Assembly: GCF_025452235.1 (NCBI RefSeq)
Contig: NZ_CP104965.1
Span: forward strand, 3,964,501-4,028,500
DNA from: Devosia neptuniae
Lineage (GTDB): Bacteria; Pseudomonadota; Alphaproteobacteria; Rhizobiales; Devosiaceae
Length of the DNA: 64,000 nt
Direction: 5' to 3'
Shown here: positions 44,033 to 53,268 of the stretch, piece by piece
Position numbering within the stretch: position 1 is the first letter of the stretch
Layout: the number at the start of each line of letters is the position of its first letter
Notes under the pieces: model-generated
Databases searched by the model: none
Told to the model about the DNA's origin: nothing
What the model saw: the letters and a program-made list of their open reading frames with translations, nothing else
Translations under genes and position numbers: made by a program

Positions 44033-46050
44033 CTAGGCTTGTTCGAACACGATAGCCGCGTGGATGCGCAGCCGATCCAGGGTGACGCCATAGGTGCCGT
44101 CGCCGAGGTCCTGCACCTCGAGATTCTGGCCGCTCACCGCTTCATAGGCGCGGGCCGGGCGGCTGGGCAGACGCACTGCAGCGCTGACCGGGCCGATGGC
44201 CGGAATATCCTCGATCATTTCCATGACGCGGGTGCCCTCCCCGTTGGGCACCGCCTTGCCGCGCACCTGGGGCGGGCCATAGAGCAGGTGCAGGATGTGC
44301 CGGTTGCGATCGGCTTGATGGGTCAGCGTCGCGCGGCCCGCCGAGGGCAGGTCCGTGCCCAAGGCAGGCTTGGGCAGCAGGCGCGACAACAGGGCCTTGA
44401 CCACATGCCGGTACAGCGGCTGGCCGACATTGTGATAGATGCCGAAGATGGGATAGGCGATGTAGCCCACCCGCCCGGACAGCGTCACCGCCGCCCCAAG
44501 GGGCGCCGAGTCCGTATTGTCGGGCGCATGGGCGTGTGACGAGAAATGCTGGTAGCTGCGGTTGAAATAGGGGGCACGACCTGGCCCAGCACCTGGGCGT
44601 CCTGCGCCACGATCTGCTGGGCCGTGCCATAGACGACAAAGGGCGACTTGGTCAGTGCGGGGTCGAGCTCATTGCCCGAGCCGATATAGCTGGGCGTGAA
44701 CGCCACCGGCCCCTCGCTACGGATACCGGCCGCGACGGCGAATTGCCCATCTGCACCCAGCGCCGAATTGCCTGACAGCAGCAGGCCGCCGCCCTGCCCT
44801 ACAAAGGCGTTCAGCCGGTCGGCAAGCGCTGCATCCACGGGAATATCATCGGGCAGGATGATCACCGCATAGGGTGAAAAATCCGAAGTGCCGTCGATGA
44901 CGTCGAAGGGGATTTTCAGCTCGAGCAGCATCTGGGCGGCGCCGGCATCGGCCGTGCTGTTGCGGTCGCCGGCATGGTGGAAATATTCCGAGGACAGGAT
45001 GGCCACCTGCGACACCTGCTTTGCCGCCTCGATATAGGGTTCCAGCTTGGCGAGGCGGGCATAGGCCGGCGCAATCGACGCATAAGTATCGGCGTTGATG
45101 GCCCCATTGGGATGGAGCTGGTCTCCGACCAGGCATTTGGCACCCAGACTCGCCATCTGCGCGATTTCATATTCCAGCGCATCCGGGTGCTTGAAGCCGC
45201 CGAACTCGCCCCACGACAGATGGAACTTGCCGGTCTGTCCGAGGAAATCCATGCCCAGCGTTGCCGCATAGCGCGCGCTGGATGGGAAGTGGTCATAGCC
45301 CCAGCCACCGGTAGGCAGGCTTTCCAGCTCAAGATGGCTATAGGGCGCAAAGCGCTTGCGGCCCTGCTTATGGATGTGGCCGCAATTGTAGAAGATGCGC
45401 AGGCCCGGAAATTCGGCGTGCAAGGCGGCGGTCATTTCGGTGCGGAACACCTCGTTGACCCATTCGTCATTGGCCAGCCGATCCTCGGGCTTGGCCGGAT
45501 CGAGCCCATGGGCCTCCATGCTGTCGAGGCATTCCTGGCATACGCAATCGGTGGCCAGCACGATGTCGAAGAACAGGCCAGGCGTGTCGTAATTGCGCAC
45601 GACCTCGCGCGCATGCTCAAGCAGTTCGTCGCGATAGGCCTTGTGATTGAGGCACAGCGTGTGCCAGGCGGCCTGCAATTGGCCGGGATCGAAGCGGTTC
45701 CTGGTGGCGGACCGCACCCGCCATTCTGGATGCAGGCGCGCATTGCGCTCGTCCCATTGCACCGAGATATAGATCGGCGCCTCGATATCGGCGGCGGCCA
45801 GCGCCTTGACCATGTCGCCCATCAGATCGGGCCGGGCCAGATTGGGATGGGGCGCACCGACCTTGGTCGGGTAATAGGACCAGCCGTGGTGGCATTTGGC
45901 GAAGATGGTGACGCTATCCACATTGGCCGCCTTGAACGTGGCGACGAAATCATCGGGGTCAAAGGCGGCGCCGATACCCGGGATATGCTCGGAGGTGTGG
46001 AAATCGAGATGGATCTGCCGATAGCGGAGCGGCTTGTTGGTCACGGGCAT
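44033..46050 (-). CDS. GHL6/GH151-type glycosidase, frameshifted at a C5 run
   Basis: N-terminal 490 residues (MPVTNKPLRYRQIHLDFHTSEHIPG...) resemble hypothetical glycoside hydrolase family 6 (GHL6), the type found in GH151 alpha-L-fucosidases, with a beta-galactosidase-trimerisation-like domain around 350-470. The frame then diverges near 44570-44574: the minus strand reads GTG CCC CCT, but one extra C would restore VPPYFNRSYQHF and continue into the second frame, ending at 44033. The combined protein is about 672 residues. Starts 2 nt after the permease stop. Together with GH95 this suggests fucoside hydrolysis. Confidence 0.75.
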
Positions 46051-46052
46051 AG

Positions 46053-46874
46053 TTATTCCTTGGCTCCGGTGCGGGTTTGCGAGCCGGCAGCAAATTGGCG
46101 TTGAAACACGACGAAAACGATGAGGGGCACGATGGTCGTGACGATGGCCGCGACCGAACGCAGGTCCCAGTTCATCTCATAGGTGCCGGACACCTTGGTG
46201 AGCAGGACGGGCAGCGGCACCATGGTGCGCAGATAGAGCATGGGCAGCAGCAGGGCATTCCAGCTCCACAGGAACTGCAGCACGCCCACGGCAAAGATGG
46301 GGCTGGTGGCATTGGGCAGCACGACATGCAGCAGGGTCTTGATCGGGCCGCAGCCATCGATCTTGGCGGCCTCGATCAGCTCCTTGGGAAAATCCTCGAG
46401 GAAATTCTTCACGAGGAAAATCGACCAGGCAAAGCTCATCCCGACATAGGGAATGAGCACGGCCAGGGGATTGTCGATCAGCTTCATGTCTCGCCACAGC
46501 GTGAACAGCGGGATGACCACGACCTGCTGGGGCAGCACGAAGGCGTTAATGATGATGATCAGCAGCAGCCGGCGCGAGCGGAACTTGAGAAAGTGGAAAG
46601 CATAGGCCGCCGCCGGCGTCAGCAGCATGGTGCCCAGCGTTGCCAGGGCCGCCAGCATGGCCGTGTAAAAGAACGACTCGGCGAGCGGATATTCCACCCA
46701 GACGCGCTGCCAGGCATCGAGCGTGAAGCGGATATTGTCGAGCCGCCACCAGCCCAGCGCCACGTCGGCGGGTGGCCGTATGGAGGTCAGCACGATGCCC
46801 AGCACCGGGACCACCCAGCACACGGCCAGCACGCCGACCACGATGACGGTCCACCACGGAACGCGACCGATCAT
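46053..46874 (-). CDS. Carbohydrate ABC permease, MalG type
   Basis: 273 residues from MIGRVPWWTVI. Six hydrophobic segments and the EAA loop ELIEAAKIDGCGPIKTLLHVVLP (about 180-200) of MalG-like permeases. Start overlaps the first permease stop (ATGA). Part of the glycan importer. Confidence 0.92.
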   Translation of the reverse strand: MIGRVPWWTVIVVGVLAVCWVVPVLGIVLTSIRPPADVALGWWRLDNIRFTLDAWQRVWVEYPLAESFFYTAMLAALATLGTMLLTPAAAYAFHFLKFRSRRLLLIIIINAFVLPQQVVVIPLFTLWRDMKLIDNPLAVLIPYVGMSFAWSIFLVKNFLEDFPKELIEAAKIDGCGPIKTLLHVVLPNATSPIFAVGVLQFLWSWNALLLPMLYLRTMVPLPVLLTKVSGTYEMNWDLRSVAAIVTTIVPLIVFVVFQRQFAAGSQTRTGAKE

Positions 46875-47838
46875 TTCGCACCTGCCGTACGCTGGATGAT
46901 GGCCGGAATGGAAATGACCAAGACGGCGACCAGCAGCACCACGGTGGCGGCGGCGCCATAGCCGAGTTTGAACTGGGTCATGGATTCCCGATACATGAAA
47001 TAACCCACCGTTTCGGTGGCGCGCACCGGCCCGCCGCCGGTCATGACATAGATGATGTCGAAGGCCCGCAGCGCGCCCAACAGATTGATGAAAATCGCGA
47101 CGCGGACGCCGGGCATGGAGAGCGGCACCATGATGTGCCGCATGATGGACATGGGCTTGGCCCCGTCCATATAGGCGGCCTCGAGCACCGTCTTGGGAAT
47201 GCCCTGCACCGCTGCGAAGCACAGCATGAGCGGCAGGCCGACCCCGCTCCAGGAGGCCACGAAGATCAGCGACCATAGCGCCGTCACCGGATCGCCGAGC
47301 CAGGAATGCTGGAAACCCGGCAGCACATTGCCGATCAGCGAATTGAGCAGGCCGGCTTTGTCGGGCCGCAGGATATTGATCCACATATAGCCCGACACCG
47401 CCTCGGAAATGCCGAAGGTGACGAAGAACATGCCGCGAAATGGCAGGGTATGGCGCGGCGCGAAGGAACACAGCATGGCCAGTGTCCAGCCCAGCGACAC
47501 CGAAATGAGCGTGGTGCCCAGTGTGAAGATCAGCGTGGTCAGCAGCGTATTGCGGAATGTGGCATCCGCGAACAGGGTCAGGTAATTGCCCAGGCCCACA
47601 TATTTTGCCGGGGCCAGGCCCTTGATGTCGAAGAGCGACAGCCGGATCGTATCGATCAGCGGATAGACCACCGAAATGCCGAACAGCACGATGACGGGGG
47701 CGATCAGCAACCACGCCGCCGGCGTTTCACCGAGCCCTTTGCGCCCGCGCCTGACGACCGGCTTGCGCCGGCCGCCAGTCAGGGGGAGGAGATATCGGCG
47801 AGCGCGCCCGCCATTGGTTTTGCCTCGGAACTGGTCAT
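46871..47838 (-). CDS. Carbohydrate ABC permease, MalF type, frameshifted near N-terminus
   Basis: The expected start MTSSEAKPMAGALADISSP at 47838 (overlapping the binding-protein stop as TGATG) runs into a stop after 19 codons. One added C in a run of five (G5 on plus strand, 47782-47786) joins it to the main frame, giving about 322 residues with six membrane helices, N-terminal GETPAAWLLIAPVIVLFG and the EAA loop KTVLEAAYMDGAKPM (about 220). Like the other C/G-run breaks this is probably a base-calling loss. In the alternative, the protein starts inside without its N-terminus. Confidence 0.8.
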
Positions 47839-49127
47839 CAATAGGCCGTGGCCGCCTTGGCTTCGATGGCCGCCAGCACCGAGTCGATCGTCGCCTCGCT
47901 CGGGTCCTGCAGGAAGCGCTGCAGCTGGACGCGGTATTCGTCGACCAGATCGCCCGGCAGCAGATCGCCCAGCACGAATTGCACCTTTGCCCCGGCGACG
48001 GCCGCGACCGCCGTCTGCTGCACCGGCCCGAGCAGGGACGTGTCGAATGCCGTGCTGGGCGAGGCATAGCCGTATTTGCCCATGATATTGGCGGCGTCCG
48101 GCCCGATGATGAAATCGAGGAAAGCGTCCGCAGCAGCAGGATTGTTGCCATTGCTGGTGGCGTTGAGCTCCTTGGTATCGACGCTGGACGTATCGTCGAA
48201 CCCCATGCCAAGCGCCGGGAACTGGAAGATGGAATAGTCGATGCCCTCCTGCAGCTCATAATCGCTTTTGAGCGCAGCATTGGTCCACATGCCGAACAGC
48301 AGGTAATTGGCTTCCTCGGCCCGGAAGATCGCCGGATAGGGGTCTTCGGTGGCCAGCATGGTCGCCGGATCGGCGCAGCAGCCGGCATCCAGCATTTCCT
48401 TGACCTTGACGAGGGCGGCCCTGACCTTGGGATCGGTCCAGGGGATTTCGTGGCGCGCCAGTTGTGCCGCGGTTTCGACGCCGGCGGTGCGCAGCAGCAG
48501 GGTCTCGAACCACTCGGTATGGGCCCAATATTTGGCCGGGATGACCACGGGATAGGCGTAGCCGGCGGCCTTGAGCTTATCGAAGCTGGCCAGGAACTCA
48601 TCCCAGGTCGTGGGCGGGGTGACACCGGCCTTTTCGAGTTGGGCGGTCTTGTACCAGATGGCTGAGCGGTCACCATAGGTATAGGTCACGCCATAGGGCA
48701 CGCCATCGATGGAGCCGAGATCCTTCCAGGATTGGCTCAGCTTGTCGTCCCAGCCAAGGCTGGCCCATTGCTCATCGAGCGGCCGCAGGATGCCGGCCGT
48801 AGCCAGTTCGGCGCGGAATGCCGGCCAGGTATTGATGATGAGGTCGACCACCTCGCCGCCCAGCAGCGCCGTGCGGATGCCGCCGCGCGCATCGCCCTGC
48901 CCGCCCGCCGGCTGGAACTCCCGCACGGTGACGCCGGGGTTCAGCTCCATGAACTTGGCTTCGACCTCATGCCACATCTCTAGGTCGGTACCGCCCTGCC
49001 ATTGCAGGATGACCAGCTCGCCGCTGGCATCCTGGGCAAGGGCAGCGCCACCCATGGCTAGCAGCGCCGCCGTGGCCAGACCCGACAGAAGTGCACGTCG
49101 TCCGCAGACACCTTTGAATTTGCTCAT
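47838..49127 (-). CDS. Carbohydrate ABC transporter substrate-binding protein
   Basis: 429 residues from MSKFKGVCGRR. Signal peptide with twin-arginine-like RR and cleavage after ALA (residue 31). The mature part is a family 1 extracellular solute-binding protein (LVILQWQGGTDLEMWHEVEAKFMELNPGV start). First gene of the glycan operon, upstream of a 110-bp gap to a divergent kinase-like gene. Confidence 0.92.
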   Translation of the reverse strand: MSKFKGVCGRRALLSGLATAALLAMGGAALAQDASGELVILQWQGGTDLEMWHEVEAKFMELNPGVTVREFQPAGGQGDARGGIRTALLGGEVVDLIINTWPAFRAELATAGILRPLDEQWASLGWDDKLSQSWKDLGSIDGVPYGVTYTYGDRSAIWYKTAQLEKAGVTPPTTWDEFLASFDKLKAAGYAYPVVIPAKYWAHTEWFETLLLRTAGVETAAQLARHEIPWTDPKVRAALVKVKEMLDAGCCADPATMLATEDPYPAIFRAEEANYLLFGMWTNAALKSDYELQEGIDYSIFQFPALGMGFDDTSSVDTKELNATSNGNNPAAADAFLDFIIGPDAANIMGKYGYASPSTAFDTSLLGPVQQTAVAAVAGAKVQFVLGDLLPGDLVDEYRVQLQRFLQDPSEATIDSVLAAIEAKAATAY

Positions 49128-49166
49128 GCTTTCTCCTCCGCATTGATCCAGCCTTCTTTGCGTGGC

Positions 49167-49197
49167 TATCATCAACAATGTTGAAACGTTATCATCT
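49167..49197. promoter_or_regulatory. LacI-type operator candidate before the glycan operon
   Basis: The divergent promoter region contains GTTGAAACGTTATCATC around a central AACGTT, plus two copies of TATCATC 23 bases apart. Central AACGTT pseudo-palindromes are typical of LacI-family sites. Candidate target of the LacI protein at 38.7 kb. Confidence 0.4.
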
Positions 49198-49237
49198 ATT
49201 CTGCGATTGGCAATCCCCTGTGGAAATGGGTGCAAGG

Positions 49238-50137
49238 ATGACGTTTCAGACGCGCGCGATCGAGCTGCCACCGGATCTGGCCGAGCGGTTGGCCGCAATA
49301 GTGGGGACCACCGCCTTCGAGGCTTTCGAGCTGGTGGGCGTGCAGAGCCTGAACAATCGCGTTCTGCAACTGGTGTGTCCGGGCAGCGGGCAGGCCTATG
49401 CCGTTCGCCTCGCCAGTGAGCGGGCGGCCGCGCATATGGGTGTGGACCGGCGCGAAGAGGCAGCGATCGCGCAGATCGCCGGCAAGGCCGGTATCGGGCC
49501 GGAGCTAGTGCATTACGATCTCGACAGCGGCATGATGATCAGCAAGTGGATCGATCAGGCCGTGCCGCTGCAGCCGCAGGCCTTACGGCAAAGGCCCGTC
49601 ATGCTGCAGGCCATCGCACTGGCCCGGCGGCTGCACACCATAGAGGCCGGCGAGATCGCGGGCGGCAGAACGATCTTTGAGCGCATCGCCCATATGGAGC
49701 GCAGCGCCGCCGCCCTCAACGCGGGTGAATTGATCCAAGCGCGTCACCGCAACAGGCTGGATGCCCTGGCAGCCGCCGCCCCACAGCCCCGCTGGGTGAC
49801 TCACAATGATCTATGGCCAAACAATATCCTGGCCGACGGCAGGCGCTTCTGGCTGACCGATTGGGAATTTTCCGGCATCGGTGACGGCATGTACGACATT
49901 GCCAGTCTGTCGCTGTCCGCCGGCCTCGACGCCACCGCAGAGCAAGACTTGCTGGCGGCCTATGGCGATGGCGATCTGGATTGGCTGGCCGCCATGAAGT
50001 GGGTCGTGTGCTATTTCGAGGCCGTATGGTCGGCCAATATGGCTCTATTGTCCGCCAGCGCCCCGGCGGCAGGCGGCCAGCCGTTTGATTTCAAGGCGCA
50101 TAGCGAACAGATGCTCGCCAAGCTGGACGCGGGTTGA
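49238..50137 (+). CDS. Aminoglycoside/choline-kinase-like phosphotransferase
   Basis: 299 residues from MTFQTR. Kinase motifs: HNDLWPNN (catalytic Asp in the HxDxxxxN loop, about residue 188) and LTDWEFSG (metal-binding Asp). N-lobe SLNNRVLQL and AYAVRLAS with the ATP-binding Lys position held by Arg. Divergent from the sugar binding protein, so it may share its control and phosphorylate an imported sugar or amino alcohol. True substrate unknown. Confidence 0.85.
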   Translation: MTFQTRAIELPPDLAERLAAIVGTTAFEAFELVGVQSLNNRVLQLVCPGSGQAYAVRLASERAAAHMGVDRREEAAIAQIAGKAGIGPELVHYDLDSGMMISKWIDQAVPLQPQALRQRPVMLQAIALARRLHTIEAGEIAGGRTIFERIAHMERSAAALNAGELIQARHRNRLDALAAAAPQPRWVTHNDLWPNNILADGRRFWLTDWEFSGIGDGMYDIASLSLSAGLDATAEQDLLAAYGDGDLDWLAAMKWVVCYFEAVWSANMALLSASAPAAGGQPFDFKAHSEQMLAKLDAG

Positions 50138-50140
50138 CCA

Positions 50141-50164
50141 GCGGCCACCCCGAAGGGCGGCCGC
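50141..50164. terminator. Bidirectional hairpin between convergent genes
   Basis: GCGGCCACCC-CGAA-GGGCGGCCGC: a 10-bp stem with one mismatch, after the kinase-like stop and before the binding-protein stop. Confidence 0.55.
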
Positions 50165-50176
50165 CAATTGCCGGCG

Positions 50177-51109
50177 TCAGGTCTTGGGCAGGCCGGGCGG
50201 ATTGGTCTGCGACGTCTCGACCGCTTCGGCGGCGATGTTCCAGTGTTCCAGCGTCTGGCCGTAGAGCCCGCTTTCGATCAGCCCGTTGATGGCGATGGTG
50301 ATGGCATCGGCCAGCCCGGACCCCTTGCGAGTGGTGGCGGCGATTTCGGCCTTGAGCGGCCAGCCGCCGCTCTGGATGCCGACCAGGCGTGTATCGCCGG
50401 TGACGGCGGAGGAATAGGACAGGGTCGGGTTCGGGTTGAACTCCACATCGGCCCGGCCGGACTGGATGGCGAGCGTGCTGGCCGCCGAGTCGTCGTAATA
50501 TTGCACTTCGACCGGGGCGAGACCGGCTTCGACATTCAGGCGATCCCATTCCAGGATGATCTTTTCCTGGTTGGTGCCGGCGCCGGTAATGACCTTGAGC
50601 CCGGCAATGTCCTTGGGCTCATTGATTGCGGTGATCGGGCTGTCGGAGCGGACATAAAAGCCCAGCACGTCCTGGCGGTAGCTCGAAAAATCGAACTTTT
50701 CCTTGCGCTCCTCGGTCACGGTGACGTTGGAAATCACCGCGTCGTACTTGCCCGAACTGACCCCGAGCGGCCAATCGGCCCAGGCGACGGCCACCAGGTT
50801 GAGCTCGAGCCCCAGCGAGTCCGCAATCAGCGAGGCGATATCGGGATCGGAGCCCACCACGGTCTGGGAATCGGTGGCATAGGTGGCAATCGGCGGGTCC
50901 CACGGCGAGACCGCAACGGTGAAGGCGCCTGGCCTGGCGAACTTGAAATCGGCCGGGATGGCGGCGATCGCTTCGGCATTGGGCTCGGCCTTGAGGCGGC
51001 CCGGCTGTTCGGGGCTGAGATCGAACGCGGCCTGGGCGAAGGCAGTACCGGTGAGGGCCGCGAGGGCAAGGCCGGCCAGCAGCAGTCTGAGGGAGTTTGG
51101 CTTGGTCAT
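50177..51109 (-). CDS. Amino-acid-type ABC substrate-binding protein, copy 2
   Basis: 310 residues from MTKPNSLRLL, with a signal peptide (cleavage after AFA) and family 3 solute-binding fold (YATDSQTVVGSDPDIASLIADSLGLEL, YDAVISNVTVTEERKEKFDFS). It is a paralogue of the protein at 52241 (shared VTEERKEKFDFS, QYYDD and NPPGLPK elements). Last gene of the sulfur-compound transporter unit, after an LLM gene. Resembles TcyJ/TcyK-type cystine-analogue receptors of B. subtilis. Confidence 0.9.
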   Translation of the reverse strand: MTKPNSLRLLLAGLALAALTGTAFAQAAFDLSPEQPGRLKAEPNAEAIAAIPADFKFARPGAFTVAVSPWDPPIATYATDSQTVVGSDPDIASLIADSLGLELNLVAVAWADWPLGVSSGKYDAVISNVTVTEERKEKFDFSSYRQDVLGFYVRSDSPITAINEPKDIAGLKVITGAGTNQEKIILEWDRLNVEAGLAPVEVQYYDDSAASTLAIQSGRADVEFNPNPTLSYSSAVTGDTRLVGIQSGGWPLKAEIAATTRKGSGLADAITIAINGLIESGLYGQTLEHWNIAAEAVETSQTNPPGLPKT

Positions 51110-51178
51110 GTCATGCTTTCGTTTCGTCGTGACGCGCTGTGATGTGCCGCGGCTTTGCGCAGGGCCGGGCATGGTGGG

Positions 51179-52225
51179 TCAGACCAGCCGGATAGCGGGC
51201 CGGGCCTGGGATGAGGACTTGGCCGACCAGCCCAGCGCCGGAGCGATGCGCGTGATGGTGTCGGTCAGGATCTGTTCGTATTCCGGGAGCGTGAACTCGT
51301 AGGGCAGTTCGATCCGCAATTCGTCGACCAGCGGCAGCACCGGATCATCAAGCAGCCAACCCGCGATCTGCTCGGCGCTGCCGACCAGATCGCGCGGGAA
51401 CAGCGTGCGGCGTTCGCCCTGCGGCTTGAGGGTGCGTTCATAGCGGCCAGCGGCGTAAGCCTCGTAGCGGGCAATGCGCGCAGGCGGTGCGCTGTCGGTG
51501 GGAACGATCACACGGCCGACGGCGACCCGCCCCGGCCAGCCGTCCGAGGCTTGCCGATAGGCCTGGATCAGGTTGCGCTGGGCGGTGTGGAAGTCGTCGG
51601 TGTCTTCGCCGGAAATCACATTGCCGGTGAGCAGGTTGAAGCCATTCTCCCCCGCCCAACGCGCCGATTTGAGCGAACCGCCGCCATACCAGAGGCGGTT
51701 GGCCAGGCCCGCAGCATAGGGTTGCAGGCGCGGCCGCTGTGGGCCGAACGGGGTGGCGATGGTGGTGTCGTCATCGCCGAGATAAGCGCCCCGCAGATTG
51801 GCGGCGAAGCGTTCGATGCGGCCATGGCCCAGATCATGGCCCTGCCAATCGCCATCGTGCACCAGCGGCCCGAGGATTGCCGCATGTGGCGGCACGCCGG
51901 CACTCAACCCGACATTGAGCCGCCCGCGCGACAGCACATCGACCATGGAGAGGTCTTCGGCCAGCCGGAACGGGCTCTCATAGCCGATCTGGATTACCGC
52001 TGAGCCAAGCTGGATCGTGCTGGTGCGCTGGCTCGCCGCAGACAAGAACACCGCTGCCTGCCCGATGCCGGGCTCCAGATGCCGCTGGCGGACCCAGGCG
52101 CTGTCAAAGCCCAATTGCTCGCCGAAGGCGATCAGGTTCAGCGTGGCGTCGATCCCCTCGAAGGGATTGTCATTGCTGAAATTGCCCGGCGTCAGAAAGC
52201 CGATATGCCTGATATTGAGGGCCAT
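51179..52225 (-). CDS. LLM-class flavin-dependent monooxygenase 3
   Basis: 348 residues. TIM-barrel LLM oxygenase (luciferase-like) with GSAVIQIGYESPFRLAEDLSMVDVLSRGRLNVGLSAG as the family motif. Lies between the two substrate-binding genes in one operon. Likely oxidises a sulfur or related compound with FMNH2 supplied by a separate reductase; no reductase gene is in this unit. Confidence 0.88.
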   Translation of the reverse strand: MALNIRHIGFLTPGNFSNDNPFEGIDATLNLIAFGEQLGFDSAWVRQRHLEPGIGQAAVFLSAASQRTSTIQLGSAVIQIGYESPFRLAEDLSMVDVLSRGRLNVGLSAGVPPHAAILGPLVHDGDWQGHDLGHGRIERFAANLRGAYLGDDDTTIATPFGPQRPRLQPYAAGLANRLWYGGGSLKSARWAGENGFNLLTGNVISGEDTDDFHTAQRNLIQAYRQASDGWPGRVAVGRVIVPTDSAPPARIARYEAYAAGRYERTLKPQGERRTLFPRDLVGSAEQIAGWLLDDPVLPLVDELRIELPYEFTLPEYEQILTDTITRIAPALGWSAKSSSQARPAIRLV

Positions 52226-52240
52226 GCTGGATCGTCCCGA

Positions 52241-53188
52241 TCACGACGCCGGCGGCTTGGGCAGGCCGGGCGGGTTGGTCCGCGATTCTGGCACCGCCTC
52301 GGGCGTCACATTCCACTGCGCCAGCAGTTCGGCATAGGTGCCGGTCTCGATCAGATGGTTGATCGCGGCGGTGAACGGCTCGGCCAGCCCACTGCCCTTG
52401 CGCGTGGTAATGCCCACATCGGCGGGGTTCGGCCAACCGGAGCTGATCGTGCCCACCAGCTTGGTGTCACCCGTCAGCGCGGCGTGATAGGCCTGTGGTG
52501 CATTGGGATTGAGCTGCACATCCGCCCGGCCCGAGCTGATGGCCAACGATGCCGCCGCATCGTCGTCGTAATATTGCAGCTCGATCGGCGCCAGGCCCGC
52601 TTCCTGGTTCTGGCGATCCCATTCGAGCGCAATGCGCTCCTGGTTGGTGCCTGAACCGGTGATGATCTTGAGCCCGGCAATATCCTTGGGCTCCTTGATC
52701 GAGGTGATCGGGCTATCGGCCCTGACATAGAAACCGTGGATGCCGATGCGATAGGTCGAGAAGTCGAACTTCTCCTTGCGCTCCTCGGTCACGCCAACAT
52801 TGGAAATCACCGCGTCATACTTGCCCGCCGTCACCCCCAGCGGCCAGTCGGCCCAGGCGATCGGCACGATCTCGACCGGCAGCCCGAGCACCTCGCCCAC
52901 GAGCCGGCCAATATCCGGATCGAAGCCAACCACCGTGGCGCCATCGGTCGCATAGGTCGCGATCGGCGGCGCGCCGGCGGCAATGGCGACGCTCAATACG
53001 CCGTCCTTGGCCCATTTATAGTCGGGCGGCAGCAAGGCCGCGATGGCGTCGACCTTTTCCGCATGCAGGCGATTGGCCGGATTGGGCTCGAGGCTGAAGC
53101 CGGCGGCCTGGCCGAGCGCGATGCCCGATGTCGACGCTGCCAGCAGCAGGCTCGTCGCCGCGATAATGAAGGATTTTCTGGAGAGCAA
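52241..53188 (-). CDS. Amino-acid-type ABC substrate-binding protein, copy 1
   Basis: 315 residues with a signal peptide (cleavage after ALG, about residue 26) and family 3 binding fold (PPIATYATDGATVVGFDPDIGRL). Very similar to copy 2 in order of motifs, so a tandem duplication with an LLM gene between. The pair parallels TcyJ and TcyK of the B. subtilis operon. Ligand probably an S-containing amino acid. Confidence 0.9.
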   Translation of the reverse strand: MLSRKSFIIAATSLLLAASTSGIALGQAAGFSLEPNPANRLHAEKVDAIAALLPPDYKWAKDGVLSVAIAAGAPPIATYATDGATVVGFDPDIGRLVGEVLGLPVEIVPIAWADWPLGVTAGKYDAVISNVGVTEERKEKFDFSTYRIGIHGFYVRADSPITSIKEPKDIAGLKIITGSGTNQERIALEWDRQNQEAGLAPIELQYYDDDAAASLAISSGRADVQLNPNAPQAYHAALTGDTKLVGTISSGWPNPADVGITTRKGSGLAEPFTAAINHLIETGTYAELLAQWNVTPEAVPESRTNPPGLPKPPAS

Positions 53189-53268
53189 TTGGCGTTCCTT
53201 TGGCTTGATCGAGGCGTGCGCCAGCCTGCCGGACGAATGGCATGAGCAGGCGGCGCAGGCGTTGGACG

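Noticed and set aside
44974..46104. 376-codon open frame opposite the GHL6 glycosidase
   Set aside because: Shadow, no domain, no ribosome site.
47839..48676. N-terminal extension of the MalF-like permease across the binding-protein gene
   Set aside because: Ser/Pro/Arg-rich shadow of the binding-protein gene; the true start is the TGATG overlap at 47838.
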